Below are positions 25,552 through 35,059 of a stretch of DNA of 64,000 nt, in pieces. The DNA lies in assembly GCF_000025965.1 (NCBI RefSeq), contig NC_006513.1, forward strand, positions 2,170,001 through 2,234,000, given 5' to 3'. Made by a program: the position numbers and the translations under genes. Below the pieces are notes generated by a model. The model saw only the letters and a list, made by a program, of their open reading frames with translations. It had not been told where the DNA came from and did no database searches. This DNA is from Aromatoleum aromaticum EbN1 (GTDB taxonomy: Bacteria; Pseudomonadota; Gammaproteobacteria; Burkholderiales; Rhodocyclaceae). Numbering within the stretch: the stretch's first letter is position 1; each line of letters begins with the position of its first letter.

Positions 25552-27263
25552 GGTTGGCCGTGCTCGGGATGGGTTGGGATGGAGATGATCAGATCAGTCA
25601 GGCCGGGTCGCTGTCGCTCGACTACTGCACGGCCGTGGAGCGATTCGGCGCGTTCGACGATCGAGCGCGGGATGAACGGCGGAGGAGGGGCGTGCGGGTC
25701 GTGCGCGTTCGTGATCCGCAGCGAACAGGAGCCGGCCTGTGCGCGAACGAGGATTTCGGCGCGGCTCGCGTCGGTGTGGCGGCGAATGTTCGTCAGCGCT
25801 TCGCCGACCATCGGAAAAATCGCCGCGGCGAGGCTGCGGCGCACCGGCAGTTCGCCTTCGCAATCCACCGCCACTTCGATCCCGAACAGCTCGGAAAATC
25901 GCTTGGCCTGCCGCCGCAGCGCCGGCGCGAGCGCGTCGTCGGCGCCACATGCGCCCGCCCGCATGTCCGTCACAAGCTCGCGCAGGTTGTGCAGCTCGCT
26001 GATGGCGACGTCCTTCAACGCGTGGATGTCGTGGTGCAGCGGGTTGTCGGGGGCGGCTTTGCGGACGAGCGCTTCGATGCCGTACTTCAGCCCGAGGTAG
26101 GGCTGGATCGCGGTGTCGTGGAGATCGCGGCCGATGCGCGCGCGTTCGGTCGCCATTGCGGCTTCGGTGAGCCGCTCCAGGAGGCCCGCGTTTTCGATGA
26201 CGGGGGCGAGCTGCTCCATCACCCCGTACAGCAGTTCGGCGTCGCGCGCGCGATAGCGCCGGTACCGCGACTCGAGCAGCAGCCGGCACGGGTGCGGCGC
26301 ACGGCGACAAATCGGCATCGCGACCATCGACCGGGCGTCAAGGAGCTCGGCGAGGTGTTCGGCCGCTGGCCGGGCAGCGCTGCTCGGCCCTTTGGTTTCG
26401 AGGTCGAAGCCGCTGTGATGACGCAGCGGGAGGCGGCCGAGGTGGCCGAGATGATGCACGGCCGCGATGTGGGATGGCAGGCGACCCAGCGACTCGACCA
26501 GGCGGGTGTGCAGTTCGCCCGACAGCTCGTTCACGTTGCCGCTGGCGTCGCAATCGAACAGGCGCGGCTCGCTGTCGGGGAGCCACAGCAGAATCAGGCC
26601 TCGATCGGCGTCGAAATGGTGCGTCAGTGCGCGCAGCGTCGTCTCCGCGACGCGCCGCACTCCCAAGCGCGGGTCCAGCTGCCCGAGCAGGCGGTCGGCG
26701 ACTGTCAGCTGCTCGTTCATCTGCATGCCGGCTCGCGCGAGAGCGGCCACGAGGGGGCCGAGAACGAGCAGCGACAGCGGCTGCAGCATCGCGCCCTGCC
26801 ACGGGATGTCGCCATACCCGCTGCGGAGGATCAACTGGGCTGCGGCGACTGCGGCGGCGAACAGCGAAACCAGCAGGCCGGAGACGAAGCCGAAGCTCAG
26901 CGATGCGAACAGGACCGGAAAGAGCAGCAGCAGGACGAACAGGCTGCTTTGCGCCTCGGCGAGCCACGCGAAAAGCAGGATCCATCCCGCATCGACCCAC
27001 GACGTGACGCGCGGCAGAACCGGGCGGTTGCCACGGGTTTCGACCCAGCACAGCCAGCCCGCATAGACGGCGTAGCCGAGGGCCGCGAGCGCGGCCGGCG
27101 TGCGTCCCGCGCCCGACAGCGAGAGGGCTTCCGTTGCGGCGACGATCGCGACAATGACGCGTATGTTCGCAAGGATCCGCCGCAGCTCGGGATTCAGGTG
27201 CAGGCCGCCGTTTGCGACGCCAGGCGGGAGCACCGCCGGCGAGGTGGCGCTGCTGGTGTCCAT
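25548..27263 (-). CDS. NarX-type membrane sensor histidine kinase
   Basis: About 570-aa HisKA_3 sensor kinase. The N-terminal half has about six hydrophobic helices (residues ~35-190), then a GAF-like region (~210-350), then the dimerisation/phosphoacceptor motif ERARIGRDLHDTAIQPY with the phospho-His. The ATP-binding N box is EALTNIRRHTDASRAEI. The usual G1 box (DNGxG) is not apparent: the sequence goes ITNAHDPHAPPPPFIPRSIVERAESLHG. Either the ATPase is divergent or kinase activity is altered. MDTSS at 27263 (GGGAG upstream) is preferred; an in-frame ATG at 27287 is also possible. It is coupled to the NarL-like regulator downstream. Confidence 0.82.
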   Translation of the reverse strand: MDTSSATSPAVLPPGVANGGLHLNPELRRILANIRVIVAIVAATEALSLSGAGRTPAALAALGYAVYAGWLCWVETRGNRPVLPRVTSWVDAGWILLFAWLAEAQSSLFVLLLLFPVLFASLSFGFVSGLLVSLFAAAVAAAQLILRSGYGDIPWQGAMLQPLSLLVLGPLVAALARAGMQMNEQLTVADRLLGQLDPRLGVRRVAETTLRALTHHFDADRGLILLWLPDSEPRLFDCDASGNVNELSGELHTRLVESLGRLPSHIAAVHHLGHLGRLPLRHHSGFDLETKGPSSAARPAAEHLAELLDARSMVAMPICRRAPHPCRLLLESRYRRYRARDAELLYGVMEQLAPVIENAGLLERLTEAAMATERARIGRDLHDTAIQPYLGLKYGIEALVRKAAPDNPLHHDIHALKDVAISELHNLRELVTDMRAGACGADDALAPALRRQAKRFSELFGIEVAVDCEGELPVRRSLAAAIFPMVGEALTNIRRHTDASRAEILVRAQAGSCSLRITNAHDPHAPPPPFIPRSIVERAESLHGRAVVERQRPGLTDLIISIPTHPEHGQP

Positions 27264-27470
27264 CCTTGGAGTTCTCCCATCGGTCATGGCTTTTTTCGTG
27301 CATATGTCGGGAGCAATTGCCCCGTCTGCCGAATGTCAGCATATTAAGGCATTCTGGCGTTGCATATCCTTACAATAAAATCCAGGCGGGAAATGAAACG
27401 GCTATTGGGGAATCCCGGCCGGCAGCGCGCGTCAAACTGCCCGGGGCCGGGAAACGGCCGGGAGACGATG

Positions 27471-28871
27471 ATGAAAGCCACGCGTACCGAAACCGATTCG
27501 ATGGGGCCCGTTGAAGTCGCGGCGGACCGTTACTGGGGAGCCCAGACCGAACGCTCGGTCGCGCATTTCCCGATCGGCACCGACCGCTTCCGCTGGGGGC
27601 GGGCGATGATCCGTGCGCTGGGCATCCTGAAAAAGGCGGCAGCACGAGCGAATGCAGAACTCGGCGAGTTGGCCCCGGAAGTCGCGGCGCTGATCGAGCG
27701 CGCCGCGGACGAAGTCATCGACGGCACGCTCGATGCGCACTTCCCGCTGGTCGTGTTCCAGACCGGCTCCGGCACGCAATCGAACATGAACGCGAACGAG
27801 GTCATCGCGAACCGCGCGATCGAACTGGCCGGCGGGGAGCTGGGCTCGAAGCGTCCGGTGCATCCGAACGACCACGTGAACCGCGGCCAGTCATCGAACG
27901 ACACGTTCCCCACCGCGATGCATGTCGCGGCAGTCGAGCAGCTGCACGACCGCCTGCTGCCCGCCGTGGGGCGGCTGCGCGGCACGCTCGCCGACAAGGC
28001 GAAGGAATTCAGCGACGTCGTCAAGACCGGGCGCACGCACCTGCAGGACGCGACGCCGATCACGCTCGGGCAGGAGATCGGGGCGTGGGTTGCGCAGCTC
28101 GATTTCGGCATCGTGGCGGTCGAAAGCGCGCTGCCGGGGCTGTACGACCTGGCGATCGGCGGCACCGCGGTCGGTACCGGGCTTAACGCCCATCCGCGTT
28201 TCGGCGACCGCGCGGCGGCGGAGATCGCCACGCTCACCGGACGCCCGTTTCGTAGCGCGCCGGACCGCTTCTTCGCGCTCGCCGCGCACGACGCGCTGGT
28301 GCAGGCGTCGGCGGCGATGCGCACCCTTGCGGGCGGCCTGATGAAGATGGCGAACGACGTGCGCTGGCTAGCGAGCGGGCCGCGCTGCGGCATCGGCGAG
28401 CTGACGATCCCCGAGAACGAGCCGGGGTCGTCGATCATGCCGGGAAAAGTCAATCCGACGCAGTGCGAGGCGCTGACGATGGTGTGCGTGCAGGTGTTCG
28501 GCAACGACGCGGCAGTCGCTTTCGCCGGCACGCAGGGGAATTTCCAGCTGAATGTCTATAAGCCGGTGATGGCGCACAACGTACTGGAGAGCATCGCGCT
28601 GCTCGCGGACAGCTGCGACGCGTTCGACGCGCACTGCGCGCGCGGCCTGCTGCCGAACCTGCCGCGCATCCGCGAGAATCTCGAAAAGAACCTGATGCTG
28701 GTGACGGCGCTGAATCGCGAGATCGGCTATGACCGTGCCGCCGAGATCGCGAAGAAGGCGCACAAGGAAGGCCTGTCGCTGCGCGAGGCGGCGCTCGCGT
28801 CGGGCTACGTCGGCCCGGAGGAGTTCGATCTGTGGGTCGACGCGGAAGCGATGACGCGGCCTGGCGCGTGA
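27471..28871 (+). CDS. fumC: Class II fumarate hydratase FumC
   Basis: Iron-independent fumarase interconverting fumarate and malate in the TCA cycle, 466 aa. Superfamily signatures are present: [48 protein letters not shown] and [16 protein letters not shown] (about residue 319 on). Tandem ATGs occur at 27468 and 27471 after GGGAG; I chose the second for spacing. Soluble homotetramer by family. It converges on the GntR gene 18 bases away. Within this window it links succinyl-CoA produced from propionate to malate. Confidence 0.95.
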   Translation: MKATRTETDSMGPVEVAADRYWGAQTERSVAHFPIGTDRFRWGRAMIRALGILKKAAARANAELGELAPEVAALIERAADEVIDGTLDAHFPLVVFQTGSGTQSNMNANEVIANRAIELAGGELGSKRPVHPNDHVNRGQSSNDTFPTAMHVAAVEQLHDRLLPAVGRLRGTLADKAKEFSDVVKTGRTHLQDATPITLGQEIGAWVAQLDFGIVAVESALPGLYDLAIGGTAVGTGLNAHPRFGDRAAAEIATLTGRPFRSAPDRFFALAAHDALVQASAAMRTLAGGLMKMANDVRWLASGPRCGIGELTIPENEPGSSIMPGKVNPTQCEALTMVCVQVFGNDAAVAFAGTQGNFQLNVYKPVMAHNVLESIALLADSCDAFDAHCARGLLPNLPRIRENLEKNLMLVTALNREIGYDRAAEIAKKAHKEGLSLREAALASGYVGPEEFDLWVDAEAMTRPGA

Positions 28872-28889
28872 GGCGCCATTGTCGCGCAG

Positions 28890-29561
28890 TCAGGCGACCT
28901 TGTTCTTCGCCTTCGCGATCCGTGCGAGGGCTGCGCGCCCGCTGTCGATATGGGCGCGCATCAGCAGTTCCGCCCGCTCCGCATCGCGTTCGGCGAGCGC
29001 GGCGAGAATGCCGCGGTGCTCGGCAAGCGACTGTTCGAGCCGCCCTTCGCTGAACAGCGAATGGTGGCGCGACAGCTTGATGACTTTGCGCAGGTCCTCG
29101 ATGACCTGCAGCAGCCAGCGGTTGTCGGTGATTTTCTGCAGCGCCTGGTGGAAAGCCTGGTTCGCTTCGAAATAGCCGTCGATGTCCCCCCCGACGGCAG
29201 CTTTCTCCAGTTTTTCGTGGATTTTCCGCAGCCGCTCGAGATCGGCGTCCGTTGCCTTGCGGGCGGTGATATGCGCGCACTGGCCTTCGAGCAGCGCCAT
29301 GACGGTGAAAATCTCGTCGAGATCGCGTTCCGAGATTTCGGTGACGTAGCAGCCGCGGCGCGGCTTGAGAGTGACGAGCCCTTCGGACGCAAGCACTTTG
29401 AGCGCTTCGCGCAACGGCGTGCGGGATATGCCGTAGTCGTCGGCCAGCGCCTGCTCGTCCACCCATGTGCCGGGGGCGAGATCGTGCGAATAGATACGCT
29501 GGCGAAGCCGCTCGGCGACCTCCTGGTAGAGGGCGAGCGGAGCGATGCGGGAGGCGGGCAT
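28890..29561 (-). CDS. GntR/FCD-family transcriptional regulator
   Basis: 223-aa regulator: an N-terminal winged helix (LYQEVAERLRQRIYSHDLAPG, ISRTPLREALKVLASEGLV) and a C-terminal all-helical FCD ligand-binding domain with the metal-binding pattern (EANQAFHQAL, LAEHRGILAAL, and the final His in LMRAHIDSG). FCD regulators sense organic acids or acyl-CoA-related metabolites. It is divergent from the methylmalonyl-CoA mutase operon with a 352-base spacer, so propionate/methylmalonate control is likely but inferred. Confidence 0.88.
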   Translation of the reverse strand: MPASRIAPLALYQEVAERLRQRIYSHDLAPGTWVDEQALADDYGISRTPLREALKVLASEGLVTLKPRRGCYVTEISERDLDEIFTVMALLEGQCAHITARKATDADLERLRKIHEKLEKAAVGGDIDGYFEANQAFHQALQKITDNRWLLQVIEDLRKVIKLSRHHSLFSEGRLEQSLAEHRGILAALAERDAERAELLMRAHIDSGRAALARIAKAKNKVA

Positions 29562-29913
29562 AAGCGATTCACTGCAGAGGTGGGAGCGCTTCCGCAGCCA
29601 TGCTCCGCGGAAGTTGCACTCATAATTATGGATAAAGTATTATTCCATGGTCGGCACAAGTCAACTTCCGGCGCGCGGCGTAGCATGGGAGTGCCAAGGG
29701 TTCAGCGATGTGCTGAACCTGCGGCAAGGGAAGGGAGAGCGCTACGCTGCAGGCAGCAGGAGCGTCGACGGCCGCCCGCGAGCTTCGTGCCGCGGGCGGT
29801 CTCGTCGTCGCCAGTTCGTTGTTGTCCCGGGTTTTATCGGGTTTCGACCCGGTTCGCGTTTTACCGAATATCGCACGGCCGCTTTTTGCGGCCCTGAACA
29901 GAGAGGGTTTGTC
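29562..29913. promoter_or_regulatory. Divergent regulatory region of gntR and the mcm operon
   Basis: A 352-base spacer without genes. An AT-rich island (29620-29650, containing ATAATTATGG and TAAAGTATTATT) stands out in GC-rich DNA and includes short inverted ATAAT/ATTAT arms, a plausible GntR operator and promoter. The 250 bases nearer mcm hold no recognised motif apart from the GAGAGGG ribosome site at 29901-29907. Confidence 0.45.
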
Positions 29914-32082
29914 ATGTCGAACGCCAAGATGCCGGCGTACCCCCAGCCGGATATGGATGCCTGGAAGAAGGCCGCGGCGAAGCACGCGCCTGACGGCGAC
30001 ATCGAAAAGCTGAACTGGATCACCCCCGAAGGGATCGCGGTGAAGCCGCTGTATACGAAAGCGGACGTCGCCGAGCTGCCGCACACCGACACGCTGCCGG
30101 GCTTCGAGCCTTTCCTGCGCGGGCCGCAGCCGACGATGTACGCGGTCAAGCCGTGGACGATCCGCCAGTACGCCGGCTTCTCGACCGCCGAGGAATCGAA
30201 CGCGTTCTATCGCAAGGCGCTTGCTGCCGGCGGCCAGGGCGTGTCGGTCGCGTTCGACCTCGCGACGCACCGCGGCTACGATTCCGACCATCCCCGCGTC
30301 ACCGGCGACGTCGGCAAGGCCGGGGTCGCGATCGACTCGGTCGAAGACATGAAGATCCTCTTCGACAGCATTCCGCTCGACAAGGTGTCGGTGTCGATGA
30401 CGATGAACGGCGCCGTGCTGCCAATCCTCGCCGGCTACATCGTCGCCGCCGAGGAGCAGGGCGTGCCGCAGGACAAGCTGTCCGGGACCATCCAGAACGA
30501 CATCCTCAAGGAGTTCATGGTCCGCAATACCTATATCTATCCGCCGACGCCGTCGATGAAGATCATCGCCGACATCTTCCAGTACACGTCGTCGCACATG
30601 CCGAAGTTCAACTCGATCTCGATCTCCGGCTACCACATCCAGGAAGCCGGCGCGAACCAGGCGATCGAGCTCGCGTTCACGCTCGCCGATGGCATGGAAT
30701 ACGTGCGCACCGGCATCGCGTCGGGGATGGACGTCGACACCTTTGCCGGCCGGCTGTCGTTCTTCTGGGCGGTCGGCATGAACTTCTATCTCGAAGTCGC
30801 GAAGATGCGCGCGGCGCGCCTGTTGTGGTGGCGGATCATGAAGCAGTTCGAGCCGAAGAGCGCGAAGTCGATGATGCTGCGCACGCACTCGCAGACCTCG
30901 GGCTGGTCGCTGACCGAGCAGGACCCGTACAACAACGTCGTGCGCACGACGATCGAGGCGATGGCGGCCGTCTTCGGCGGCACGCAGTCGCTGCACACGA
31001 ACGCGCTCGACGAGGCGATCGCGCTGCCGACCGAGTTCTCGGCACGGATCGCACGCAACACGCAGATCATCATCCAGGAAGAGACGCACATCTGTAACGT
31101 CGTCGACCCTTGGGCGGGCTCCTACATGATGGAGAAGCTCACGCAGGACATGGCCGACCAGGCGTGGGCGCTGATCGAGGAAATCGAGGCGATGGGCGGC
31201 ATGACGAAAGCCGTCGAGTCGGGCTGGGCGAAGATGAAAGTCGAGGAGTGCGCGGCCGAGAAGCAGGCGCGCATCGACTCGGGCAAGGACGTCATCGTCG
31301 GCGTGAACAAGTACAAGCTCGCGAAGGAAGACCCGATCGAGATCCTCGACATCGACAACCACGCGGTGCGCGATTCGCAGATCGCGCGGCTGAAGCAGAT
31401 CCGCGCGGCGCGCGACGCGGCGGCGGTGAAAGCGGCGCTCGACGCGCTGACCGCGTGCGCCGAGGCCGGGCAGAACGGCAACCTGCTCGACCTCGCGGTG
31501 AAAGCGATGCGCGTGCGCGCGACGGTCGGCGAAGTGTCGGATGCGCTCGAGAAAGTGTTCGGCCGCTACCGCGCGAACCCGCAGGCGGTGTCTGGGGTGT
31601 ATGGCGCGGTCGTCGAGAACGATGCGGACTGGAAAGCGCTGAAAGCCGACATCGAAGCGTTCGTCGCCGAAGAAGGCCGCCGCCCGCGCATCATGATCGC
31701 GAAGCTCGGCCAGGACGGCCACGACCGCGGCGCGAAAGTCGTCGCATCGGCGTTCGCCGACCTCGGCTTCGACATCGACATCGGCCCGCTCTTCCAGACG
31801 CCGGAAGAGGCCGCACGCCACGCGGTCGAGAACGATGTCCACGCGATCGGCTGCTCGAGCCTCGCCGCCGGCCACAAGACGCTCGTGCCGGAGATCATCG
31901 ACGGCCTGAAGCAGCTCGGCGCCGGCGACATCGTCGTCTTCGTCGGCGGCGTGATCCCCGCGCAGGACTACGACGGGCTGTACGCGGCCGGCGCGAAAGG
32001 CATTTTCGGCCCGGGCACGCCGATCCAGACCGCGGCGCGCGAAGTGCTGAAGCAGATCCGCGCGGCGAAGGTGGCAGCGTAA
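29914..32082 (+). CDS. mcm: Methylmalonyl-CoA mutase, single-chain
   Basis: Adenosylcobalamin-dependent isomerase interconverting (R)-methylmalonyl-CoA and succinyl-CoA, 722 aa. The N-terminal TIM-barrel domain carries [18 protein letters not shown] with the substrate-specific Tyr76, and the Arg in [10 protein letters not shown], both diagnostic for methylmalonyl-CoA rather than isobutyryl-CoA mutases. The C-terminal B12-binding domain has the base-off motif DGHDRGAK (D601, H603), then [12 protein letters not shown] and VGGVIP. Length fits the homodimeric type. ATG 29914 follows GAGAGGG. It heads a co-directional run with DUF433, meaB, pccB and pccA. Confidence 0.96.
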   Translation: MSNAKMPAYPQPDMDAWKKAAAKHAPDGDIEKLNWITPEGIAVKPLYTKADVAELPHTDTLPGFEPFLRGPQPTMYAVKPWTIRQYAGFSTAEESNAFYRKALAAGGQGVSVAFDLATHRGYDSDHPRVTGDVGKAGVAIDSVEDMKILFDSIPLDKVSVSMTMNGAVLPILAGYIVAAEEQGVPQDKLSGTIQNDILKEFMVRNTYIYPPTPSMKIIADIFQYTSSHMPKFNSISISGYHIQEAGANQAIELAFTLADGMEYVRTGIASGMDVDTFAGRLSFFWAVGMNFYLEVAKMRAARLLWWRIMKQFEPKSAKSMMLRTHSQTSGWSLTEQDPYNNVVRTTIEAMAAVFGGTQSLHTNALDEAIALPTEFSARIARNTQIIIQEETHICNVVDPWAGSYMMEKLTQDMADQAWALIEEIEAMGGMTKAVESGWAKMKVEECAAEKQARIDSGKDVIVGVNKYKLAKEDPIEILDIDNHAVRDSQIARLKQIRAARDAAAVKAALDALTACAEAGQNGNLLDLAVKAMRVRATVGEVSDALEKVFGRYRANPQAVSGVYGAVVENDADWKALKADIEAFVAEEGRRPRIMIAKLGQDGHDRGAKVVASAFADLGFDIDIGPLFQTPEEAARHAVENDVHAIGCSSLAAGHKTLVPEIIDGLKQLGAGDIVVFVGGVIPAQDYDGLYAAGAKGIFGPGTPIQTAAREVLKQIRAAKVAA

Positions 32083-32120
32083 GACGGCGATCGCAGTGCA
32101 ATTTGCAACGGGAGGAAGTC

Positions 32121-32351
32121 ATGGATGCGAAACTGCTGGAGCGGATCACCCTCGAGCCCGGCAAGCGGGGCGGCAAACCTTGCCTCCGGGGAATGCGGAT
32201 CACCGTTTATGACATTCTCGGTTGGCTCGCTTCGGGAATGTCGGCGGAGGAGATCCTCGCGGATTACCCTGAGCTGGAAGCGCTCGATGTGACTGTCTGC
32301 CTTGCTTTTGCCGCCGAACGTGAACAGCGCGTCAGTCGGGTGGCAGTGTGA
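32121..32351 (+). CDS. DUF433 protein (VapB-like antitoxin family)
   Basis: 76-aa DUF433 protein: ITLEPGKRGGKPCLRGMRI then TVYDILGWLASGMSAEEIL and YPELEALDV, a winged-helix DNA-binding fold. DUF433 proteins usually pair with a DUF5615 PIN-like toxin encoded immediately downstream and are thought to act as antitoxins. Here the downstream partner survives only as a 30-residue internal-deletion remnant overlapping by 4 bases (GTGA). Strong GGGAGGA ribosome site at 32110-32116. It sits inside the propionate operon between mcm and meaB. Confidence 0.82.
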   Translation: MDAKLLERITLEPGKRGGKPCLRGMRITVYDILGWLASGMSAEEILADYPELEALDVTVCLAFAAEREQRVSRVAV

Positions 32352-32440
32352 AGCTGCTGCTTGAACGGCTGATTACGCGGAGCGGTGAGATCCGCGAATT
32401 CCTTGCGTCGACAGAAGAAGGCGTGCTGGAAATTGAGTAA
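32348..32440 (+). pseudogene. DUF5615 PIN-like toxin remnant
   Basis: GTG-initiated 30-codon frame starting MKLLL, the usual N-terminus of DUF5615 toxins, joined directly to SGEIREFLASTEEGVLEIE, which resembles their C-terminus. The catalytic centre that normally lies between (about 80-90 residues with the conserved aspartates) is absent. The start overlaps the DUF433 stop (GTGA), as in intact pairs, and its end overlaps the probable TTG start of meaB. I read it as an in-frame internal deletion that disarmed the toxin. The evidence rests on recalled family sequence. Confidence 0.6.
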
Positions 32441-33443
32441 ACCGGTCGAGGATTCCTTGCTCGCGCCGGAAGACCGGAAACTCGTCGACGGCGTGCTCGC
32501 CGGACAGCTGCGCCCGCTGGCGAAGACGATCACGCTGATCGAGTCGTCGCGTGAGGACCACCAGGCGCGTGCGCACAAGGTCATGGAGGCGCTGCTGCCG
32601 GCGACCGGCAATGCGCTGCGCGTCGGCATATCCGGCGTGCCGGGTGTCGGCAAGTCGACGTTCATCGAGGCGCTGGGCCTGTACCTGATCGAACAGGAGC
32701 ATCGCGTCGCAGTGCTCGCGGTCGATCCGTCGTCGTCGGTGACCGGCGGCTCGATTCTCGGCGACAAGACGCGCATGGAGATGCTGTCGCAGCGCACCGA
32801 AGCGTATATCCGGCCCAGTCCGTCGGCCGGTTCGCTCGGCGGCGTCGCCGCGCGGACGCGCGAGACGATGCTCGTGTGCGAGGCGGCGGGCTTCGACGTG
32901 ATCATCGTCGAGACGGTCGGCGTCGGCCAGTCGGAAACCGCTGTCGCCGGCATGACCGACATCTTCTGCCTGCTGCAACTGCCCAATGCCGGTGACGACC
33001 TGCAGGCGATCAAGAAAGGGATCATGGAGATCGCCGACCTGATCGTCATCAACAAGGCCGACATCGATGCGCGCGCGGCGCAGCTCGCGAAGTCGCAGAT
33101 GAAGAGCGCGCTGATGATGTTCCGCCACGCGTCGCCGAACTGGACGCCGCCGGTGCTGACGCTGTCGGCGCTGCAGAAGGACAGCGTCGCCGGGTTCTGG
33201 GACGAAGTGAAGCGCTACCGGGACACGCTGACGCCGACCGGAGAGTTCGACGCGAAGCGCCGCCATCAGGCGCTCGCGTGGATGTGGGAAATGATCGACA
33301 GCGGCCTGCGCAGCCGCTTTCGCAGCCATCCGCAGGTGAAGCACGAATTGCCCGGGCTTGCCCGCGCGGTCGAAGAGGGCGCGACGACGCCGTCGGTCGC
33401 CGCGATGCGCCTGCTCGGCTACCTGGAAAAACCGTCACAGTAG
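32433..33443 (+). CDS. meaB: Methylmalonyl-CoA mutase G-protein chaperone MeaB (ArgK type)
   Basis: P-loop GTPase of 336 aa that gates adenosylcobalamin loading and protects the mutase from inactivation. Visible motifs are GVPGVGKST (68-76), VLAVDPSSSVTGGSILGDKTRME, SGSLGGVAARTRE-like PSPSAGSLGGVAARTRE, VETVGVGQSE (switch/G3) and VINKADIDA (NKAD, G4). TTG 32433 gives the family-typical MSKPVEDSLLAPE; it overlaps the toxin remnant. An alternative GTG at 32385 would add 16 residues. Located between mcm and pccB. Confidence 0.92.
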   Translation: MSKPVEDSLLAPEDRKLVDGVLAGQLRPLAKTITLIESSREDHQARAHKVMEALLPATGNALRVGISGVPGVGKSTFIEALGLYLIEQEHRVAVLAVDPSSSVTGGSILGDKTRMEMLSQRTEAYIRPSPSAGSLGGVAARTRETMLVCEAAGFDVIIVETVGVGQSETAVAGMTDIFCLLQLPNAGDDLQAIKKGIMEIADLIVINKADIDARAAQLAKSQMKSALMMFRHASPNWTPPVLTLSALQKDSVAGFWDEVKRYRDTLTPTGEFDAKRRHQALAWMWEMIDSGLRSRFRSHPQVKHELPGLARAVEEGATTPSVAAMRLLGYLEKPSQ

Positions 33444-33497
33444 CGCGGAAAACGAAATTTCAGCGCCGCCAAAAAGCGAAGCACAAGGAGGTTTTCA

Positions 33498-35030
33498 ATG
33501 CACGACATCATCCGCCAGCTGCAGGAAAAGCGGGAGGCAGCCCGTCTCGGCGGCGGCCAGCGGCGCATCGACGCCCAGCATGCGAAAGGCAAGCTCACCG
33601 CGCGCGAGCGCATCGAACTGCTGCTCGACGAGGACAGCTTCGAAGAGTGGGACATGTACAAGGAGCACCGCTGCACCGATTTCGACATGGCCGAGGAAAG
33701 GGTGCCGGGCGACGGCGTCGTGACCGGCTACGGCACGGTCAATGGCCGGCTGGTGTTCGTCTTCTCGCAGGACTTCACGGTGTTCGGCGGGTCGCTGTCG
33801 GAGACGCACGCGCAGAAGATCTGCAAGATCATGGACCACGCGATGAAAGTCGGCGCGCCGGTGATCGGGCTCAACGACTCGGGCGGTGCGCGCATCCAGG
33901 AAGGCGTCGATTCGCTCGGCGGCTACGCCGACGTCTTCCAGCGCAACGTCATGGCGTCCGGCGTCGTGCCGCAGATCTCGCTGATCATGGGGCCGTGCGC
34001 CGGCGGCGCGGTGTATTCGCCGTCGATGACCGACTTCATCTTCATGGTCAAGGACTCGTCGTACATGTTCGTGACCGGGCCCGAAGTCGTGAAGACCGTC
34101 ACGCACGAGGAAGTCACTGCCGAGGAGCTCGGTGGCGCGGTGACGCACACGACGAAGTCGGGCGTCGCCGACCTCGCGTTCGAGGACGACGTCGAAGCGC
34201 TCGCCGGCTTGCGTCGCTTCATCGACTTCCTGCCGCTGTCGAACCGCGAACAGCCGCCGGTCAAGCCGGCTTTGGATCTGGCCGACCGCGTCGACGAGTC
34301 GCTCGACACGCTGGTGCCGGCGAACGCGAACCAGCCGTACGACATGAAGGAGCTGATCGCGAAGGTCGTCGACGAAGGCGACTTCTTCGAGCTGCAGCCG
34401 GACTACGCGAAGAACATCCTGATCGGCTTCGGCCGCATGGAAGGCCAGACCGTCGGCATCGTCGCGAACCAGCCGCTGGTGCTCGCCGGCTGCCTCGACA
34501 TCAAGAGCTCGATCAAGGCCGCGCGCTTCGTGCGCTTCTGCGACGCGTTCAACATTCCGGTCGTGACGTTCGTCGACGTTCCCGGCTTCATGCCCGGCAC
34601 CAGCCAGGAATATGGCGGCATCATCAAGCATGGCGCGAAGCTGCTGTACGCGTACGCCGAATGCACGGTGCCGAAGATCACCGTGATCACGCGCAAGGCC
34701 TACGGCGGCGCCTACGACGTCATGAGCTCGAAACACCTGCGCGGCGACGTGAACCTCGCGTGGCCGACTGCCGAGATCGCGGTGATGGGCCCGAAAGGCG
34801 CAGTCGAGATCATCTTCCGGGAGGAAAAGAACGACCCGGCGAAAATCTCCGCGCGCGAAGCTGAATACAAGAAAAAATTCGCGAACCCGTTCGTCGCGGC
34901 CCGCCGTGGCTTCATCGACGACGTCATCATGCCGCACAACACCCGCAAGCGGATCTGCCGCTCGCTCGCGATGCTGCGCGACAAGCAGCTCGACAACCCG
35001 TGGCGCAAGCACGGCAACATCCCGCTCTGA
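33498..35030 (+). CDS. pccB: Propionyl-CoA carboxylase beta subunit PccB
   Basis: Carboxyltransferase subunit (510 aa) that moves CO2 from carboxybiotin to propionyl-CoA, giving (S)-methylmalonyl-CoA. Acyl-CoA carboxyltransferase blocks are present: [72 protein letters not shown], and in the C-half [19 protein letters not shown] and [18 protein letters not shown]. The position after the PGFMPG loop and the overall pattern fit propionyl- rather than acetyl-CoA enzymes. AAGGAGG ribosome site at 33485-33491. pccA follows 29 bases downstream. Confidence 0.95.
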   Translation: MHDIIRQLQEKREAARLGGGQRRIDAQHAKGKLTARERIELLLDEDSFEEWDMYKEHRCTDFDMAEERVPGDGVVTGYGTVNGRLVFVFSQDFTVFGGSLSETHAQKICKIMDHAMKVGAPVIGLNDSGGARIQEGVDSLGGYADVFQRNVMASGVVPQISLIMGPCAGGAVYSPSMTDFIFMVKDSSYMFVTGPEVVKTVTHEEVTAEELGGAVTHTTKSGVADLAFEDDVEALAGLRRFIDFLPLSNREQPPVKPALDLADRVDESLDTLVPANANQPYDMKELIAKVVDEGDFFELQPDYAKNILIGFGRMEGQTVGIVANQPLVLAGCLDIKSSIKAARFVRFCDAFNIPVVTFVDVPGFMPGTSQEYGGIIKHGAKLLYAYAECTVPKITVITRKAYGGAYDVMSSKHLRGDVNLAWPTAEIAVMGPKGAVEIIFREEKNDPAKISAREAEYKKKFANPFVAARRGFIDDVIMPHNTRKRICRSLAMLRDKQLDNPWRKHGNIPL

Positions 35031-35059
35031 CCGTTCATCGCTCTGAATTGAGGTAAGAA

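Noticed and set aside
29626-31875. 749-codon minus-strand open frame opposite the methylmalonyl-CoA mutase gene
   Set aside because: Composition (Arg, His, Asp, Val rich) is that of a complementary-strand shadow; the mutase on the plus strand is unambiguous.
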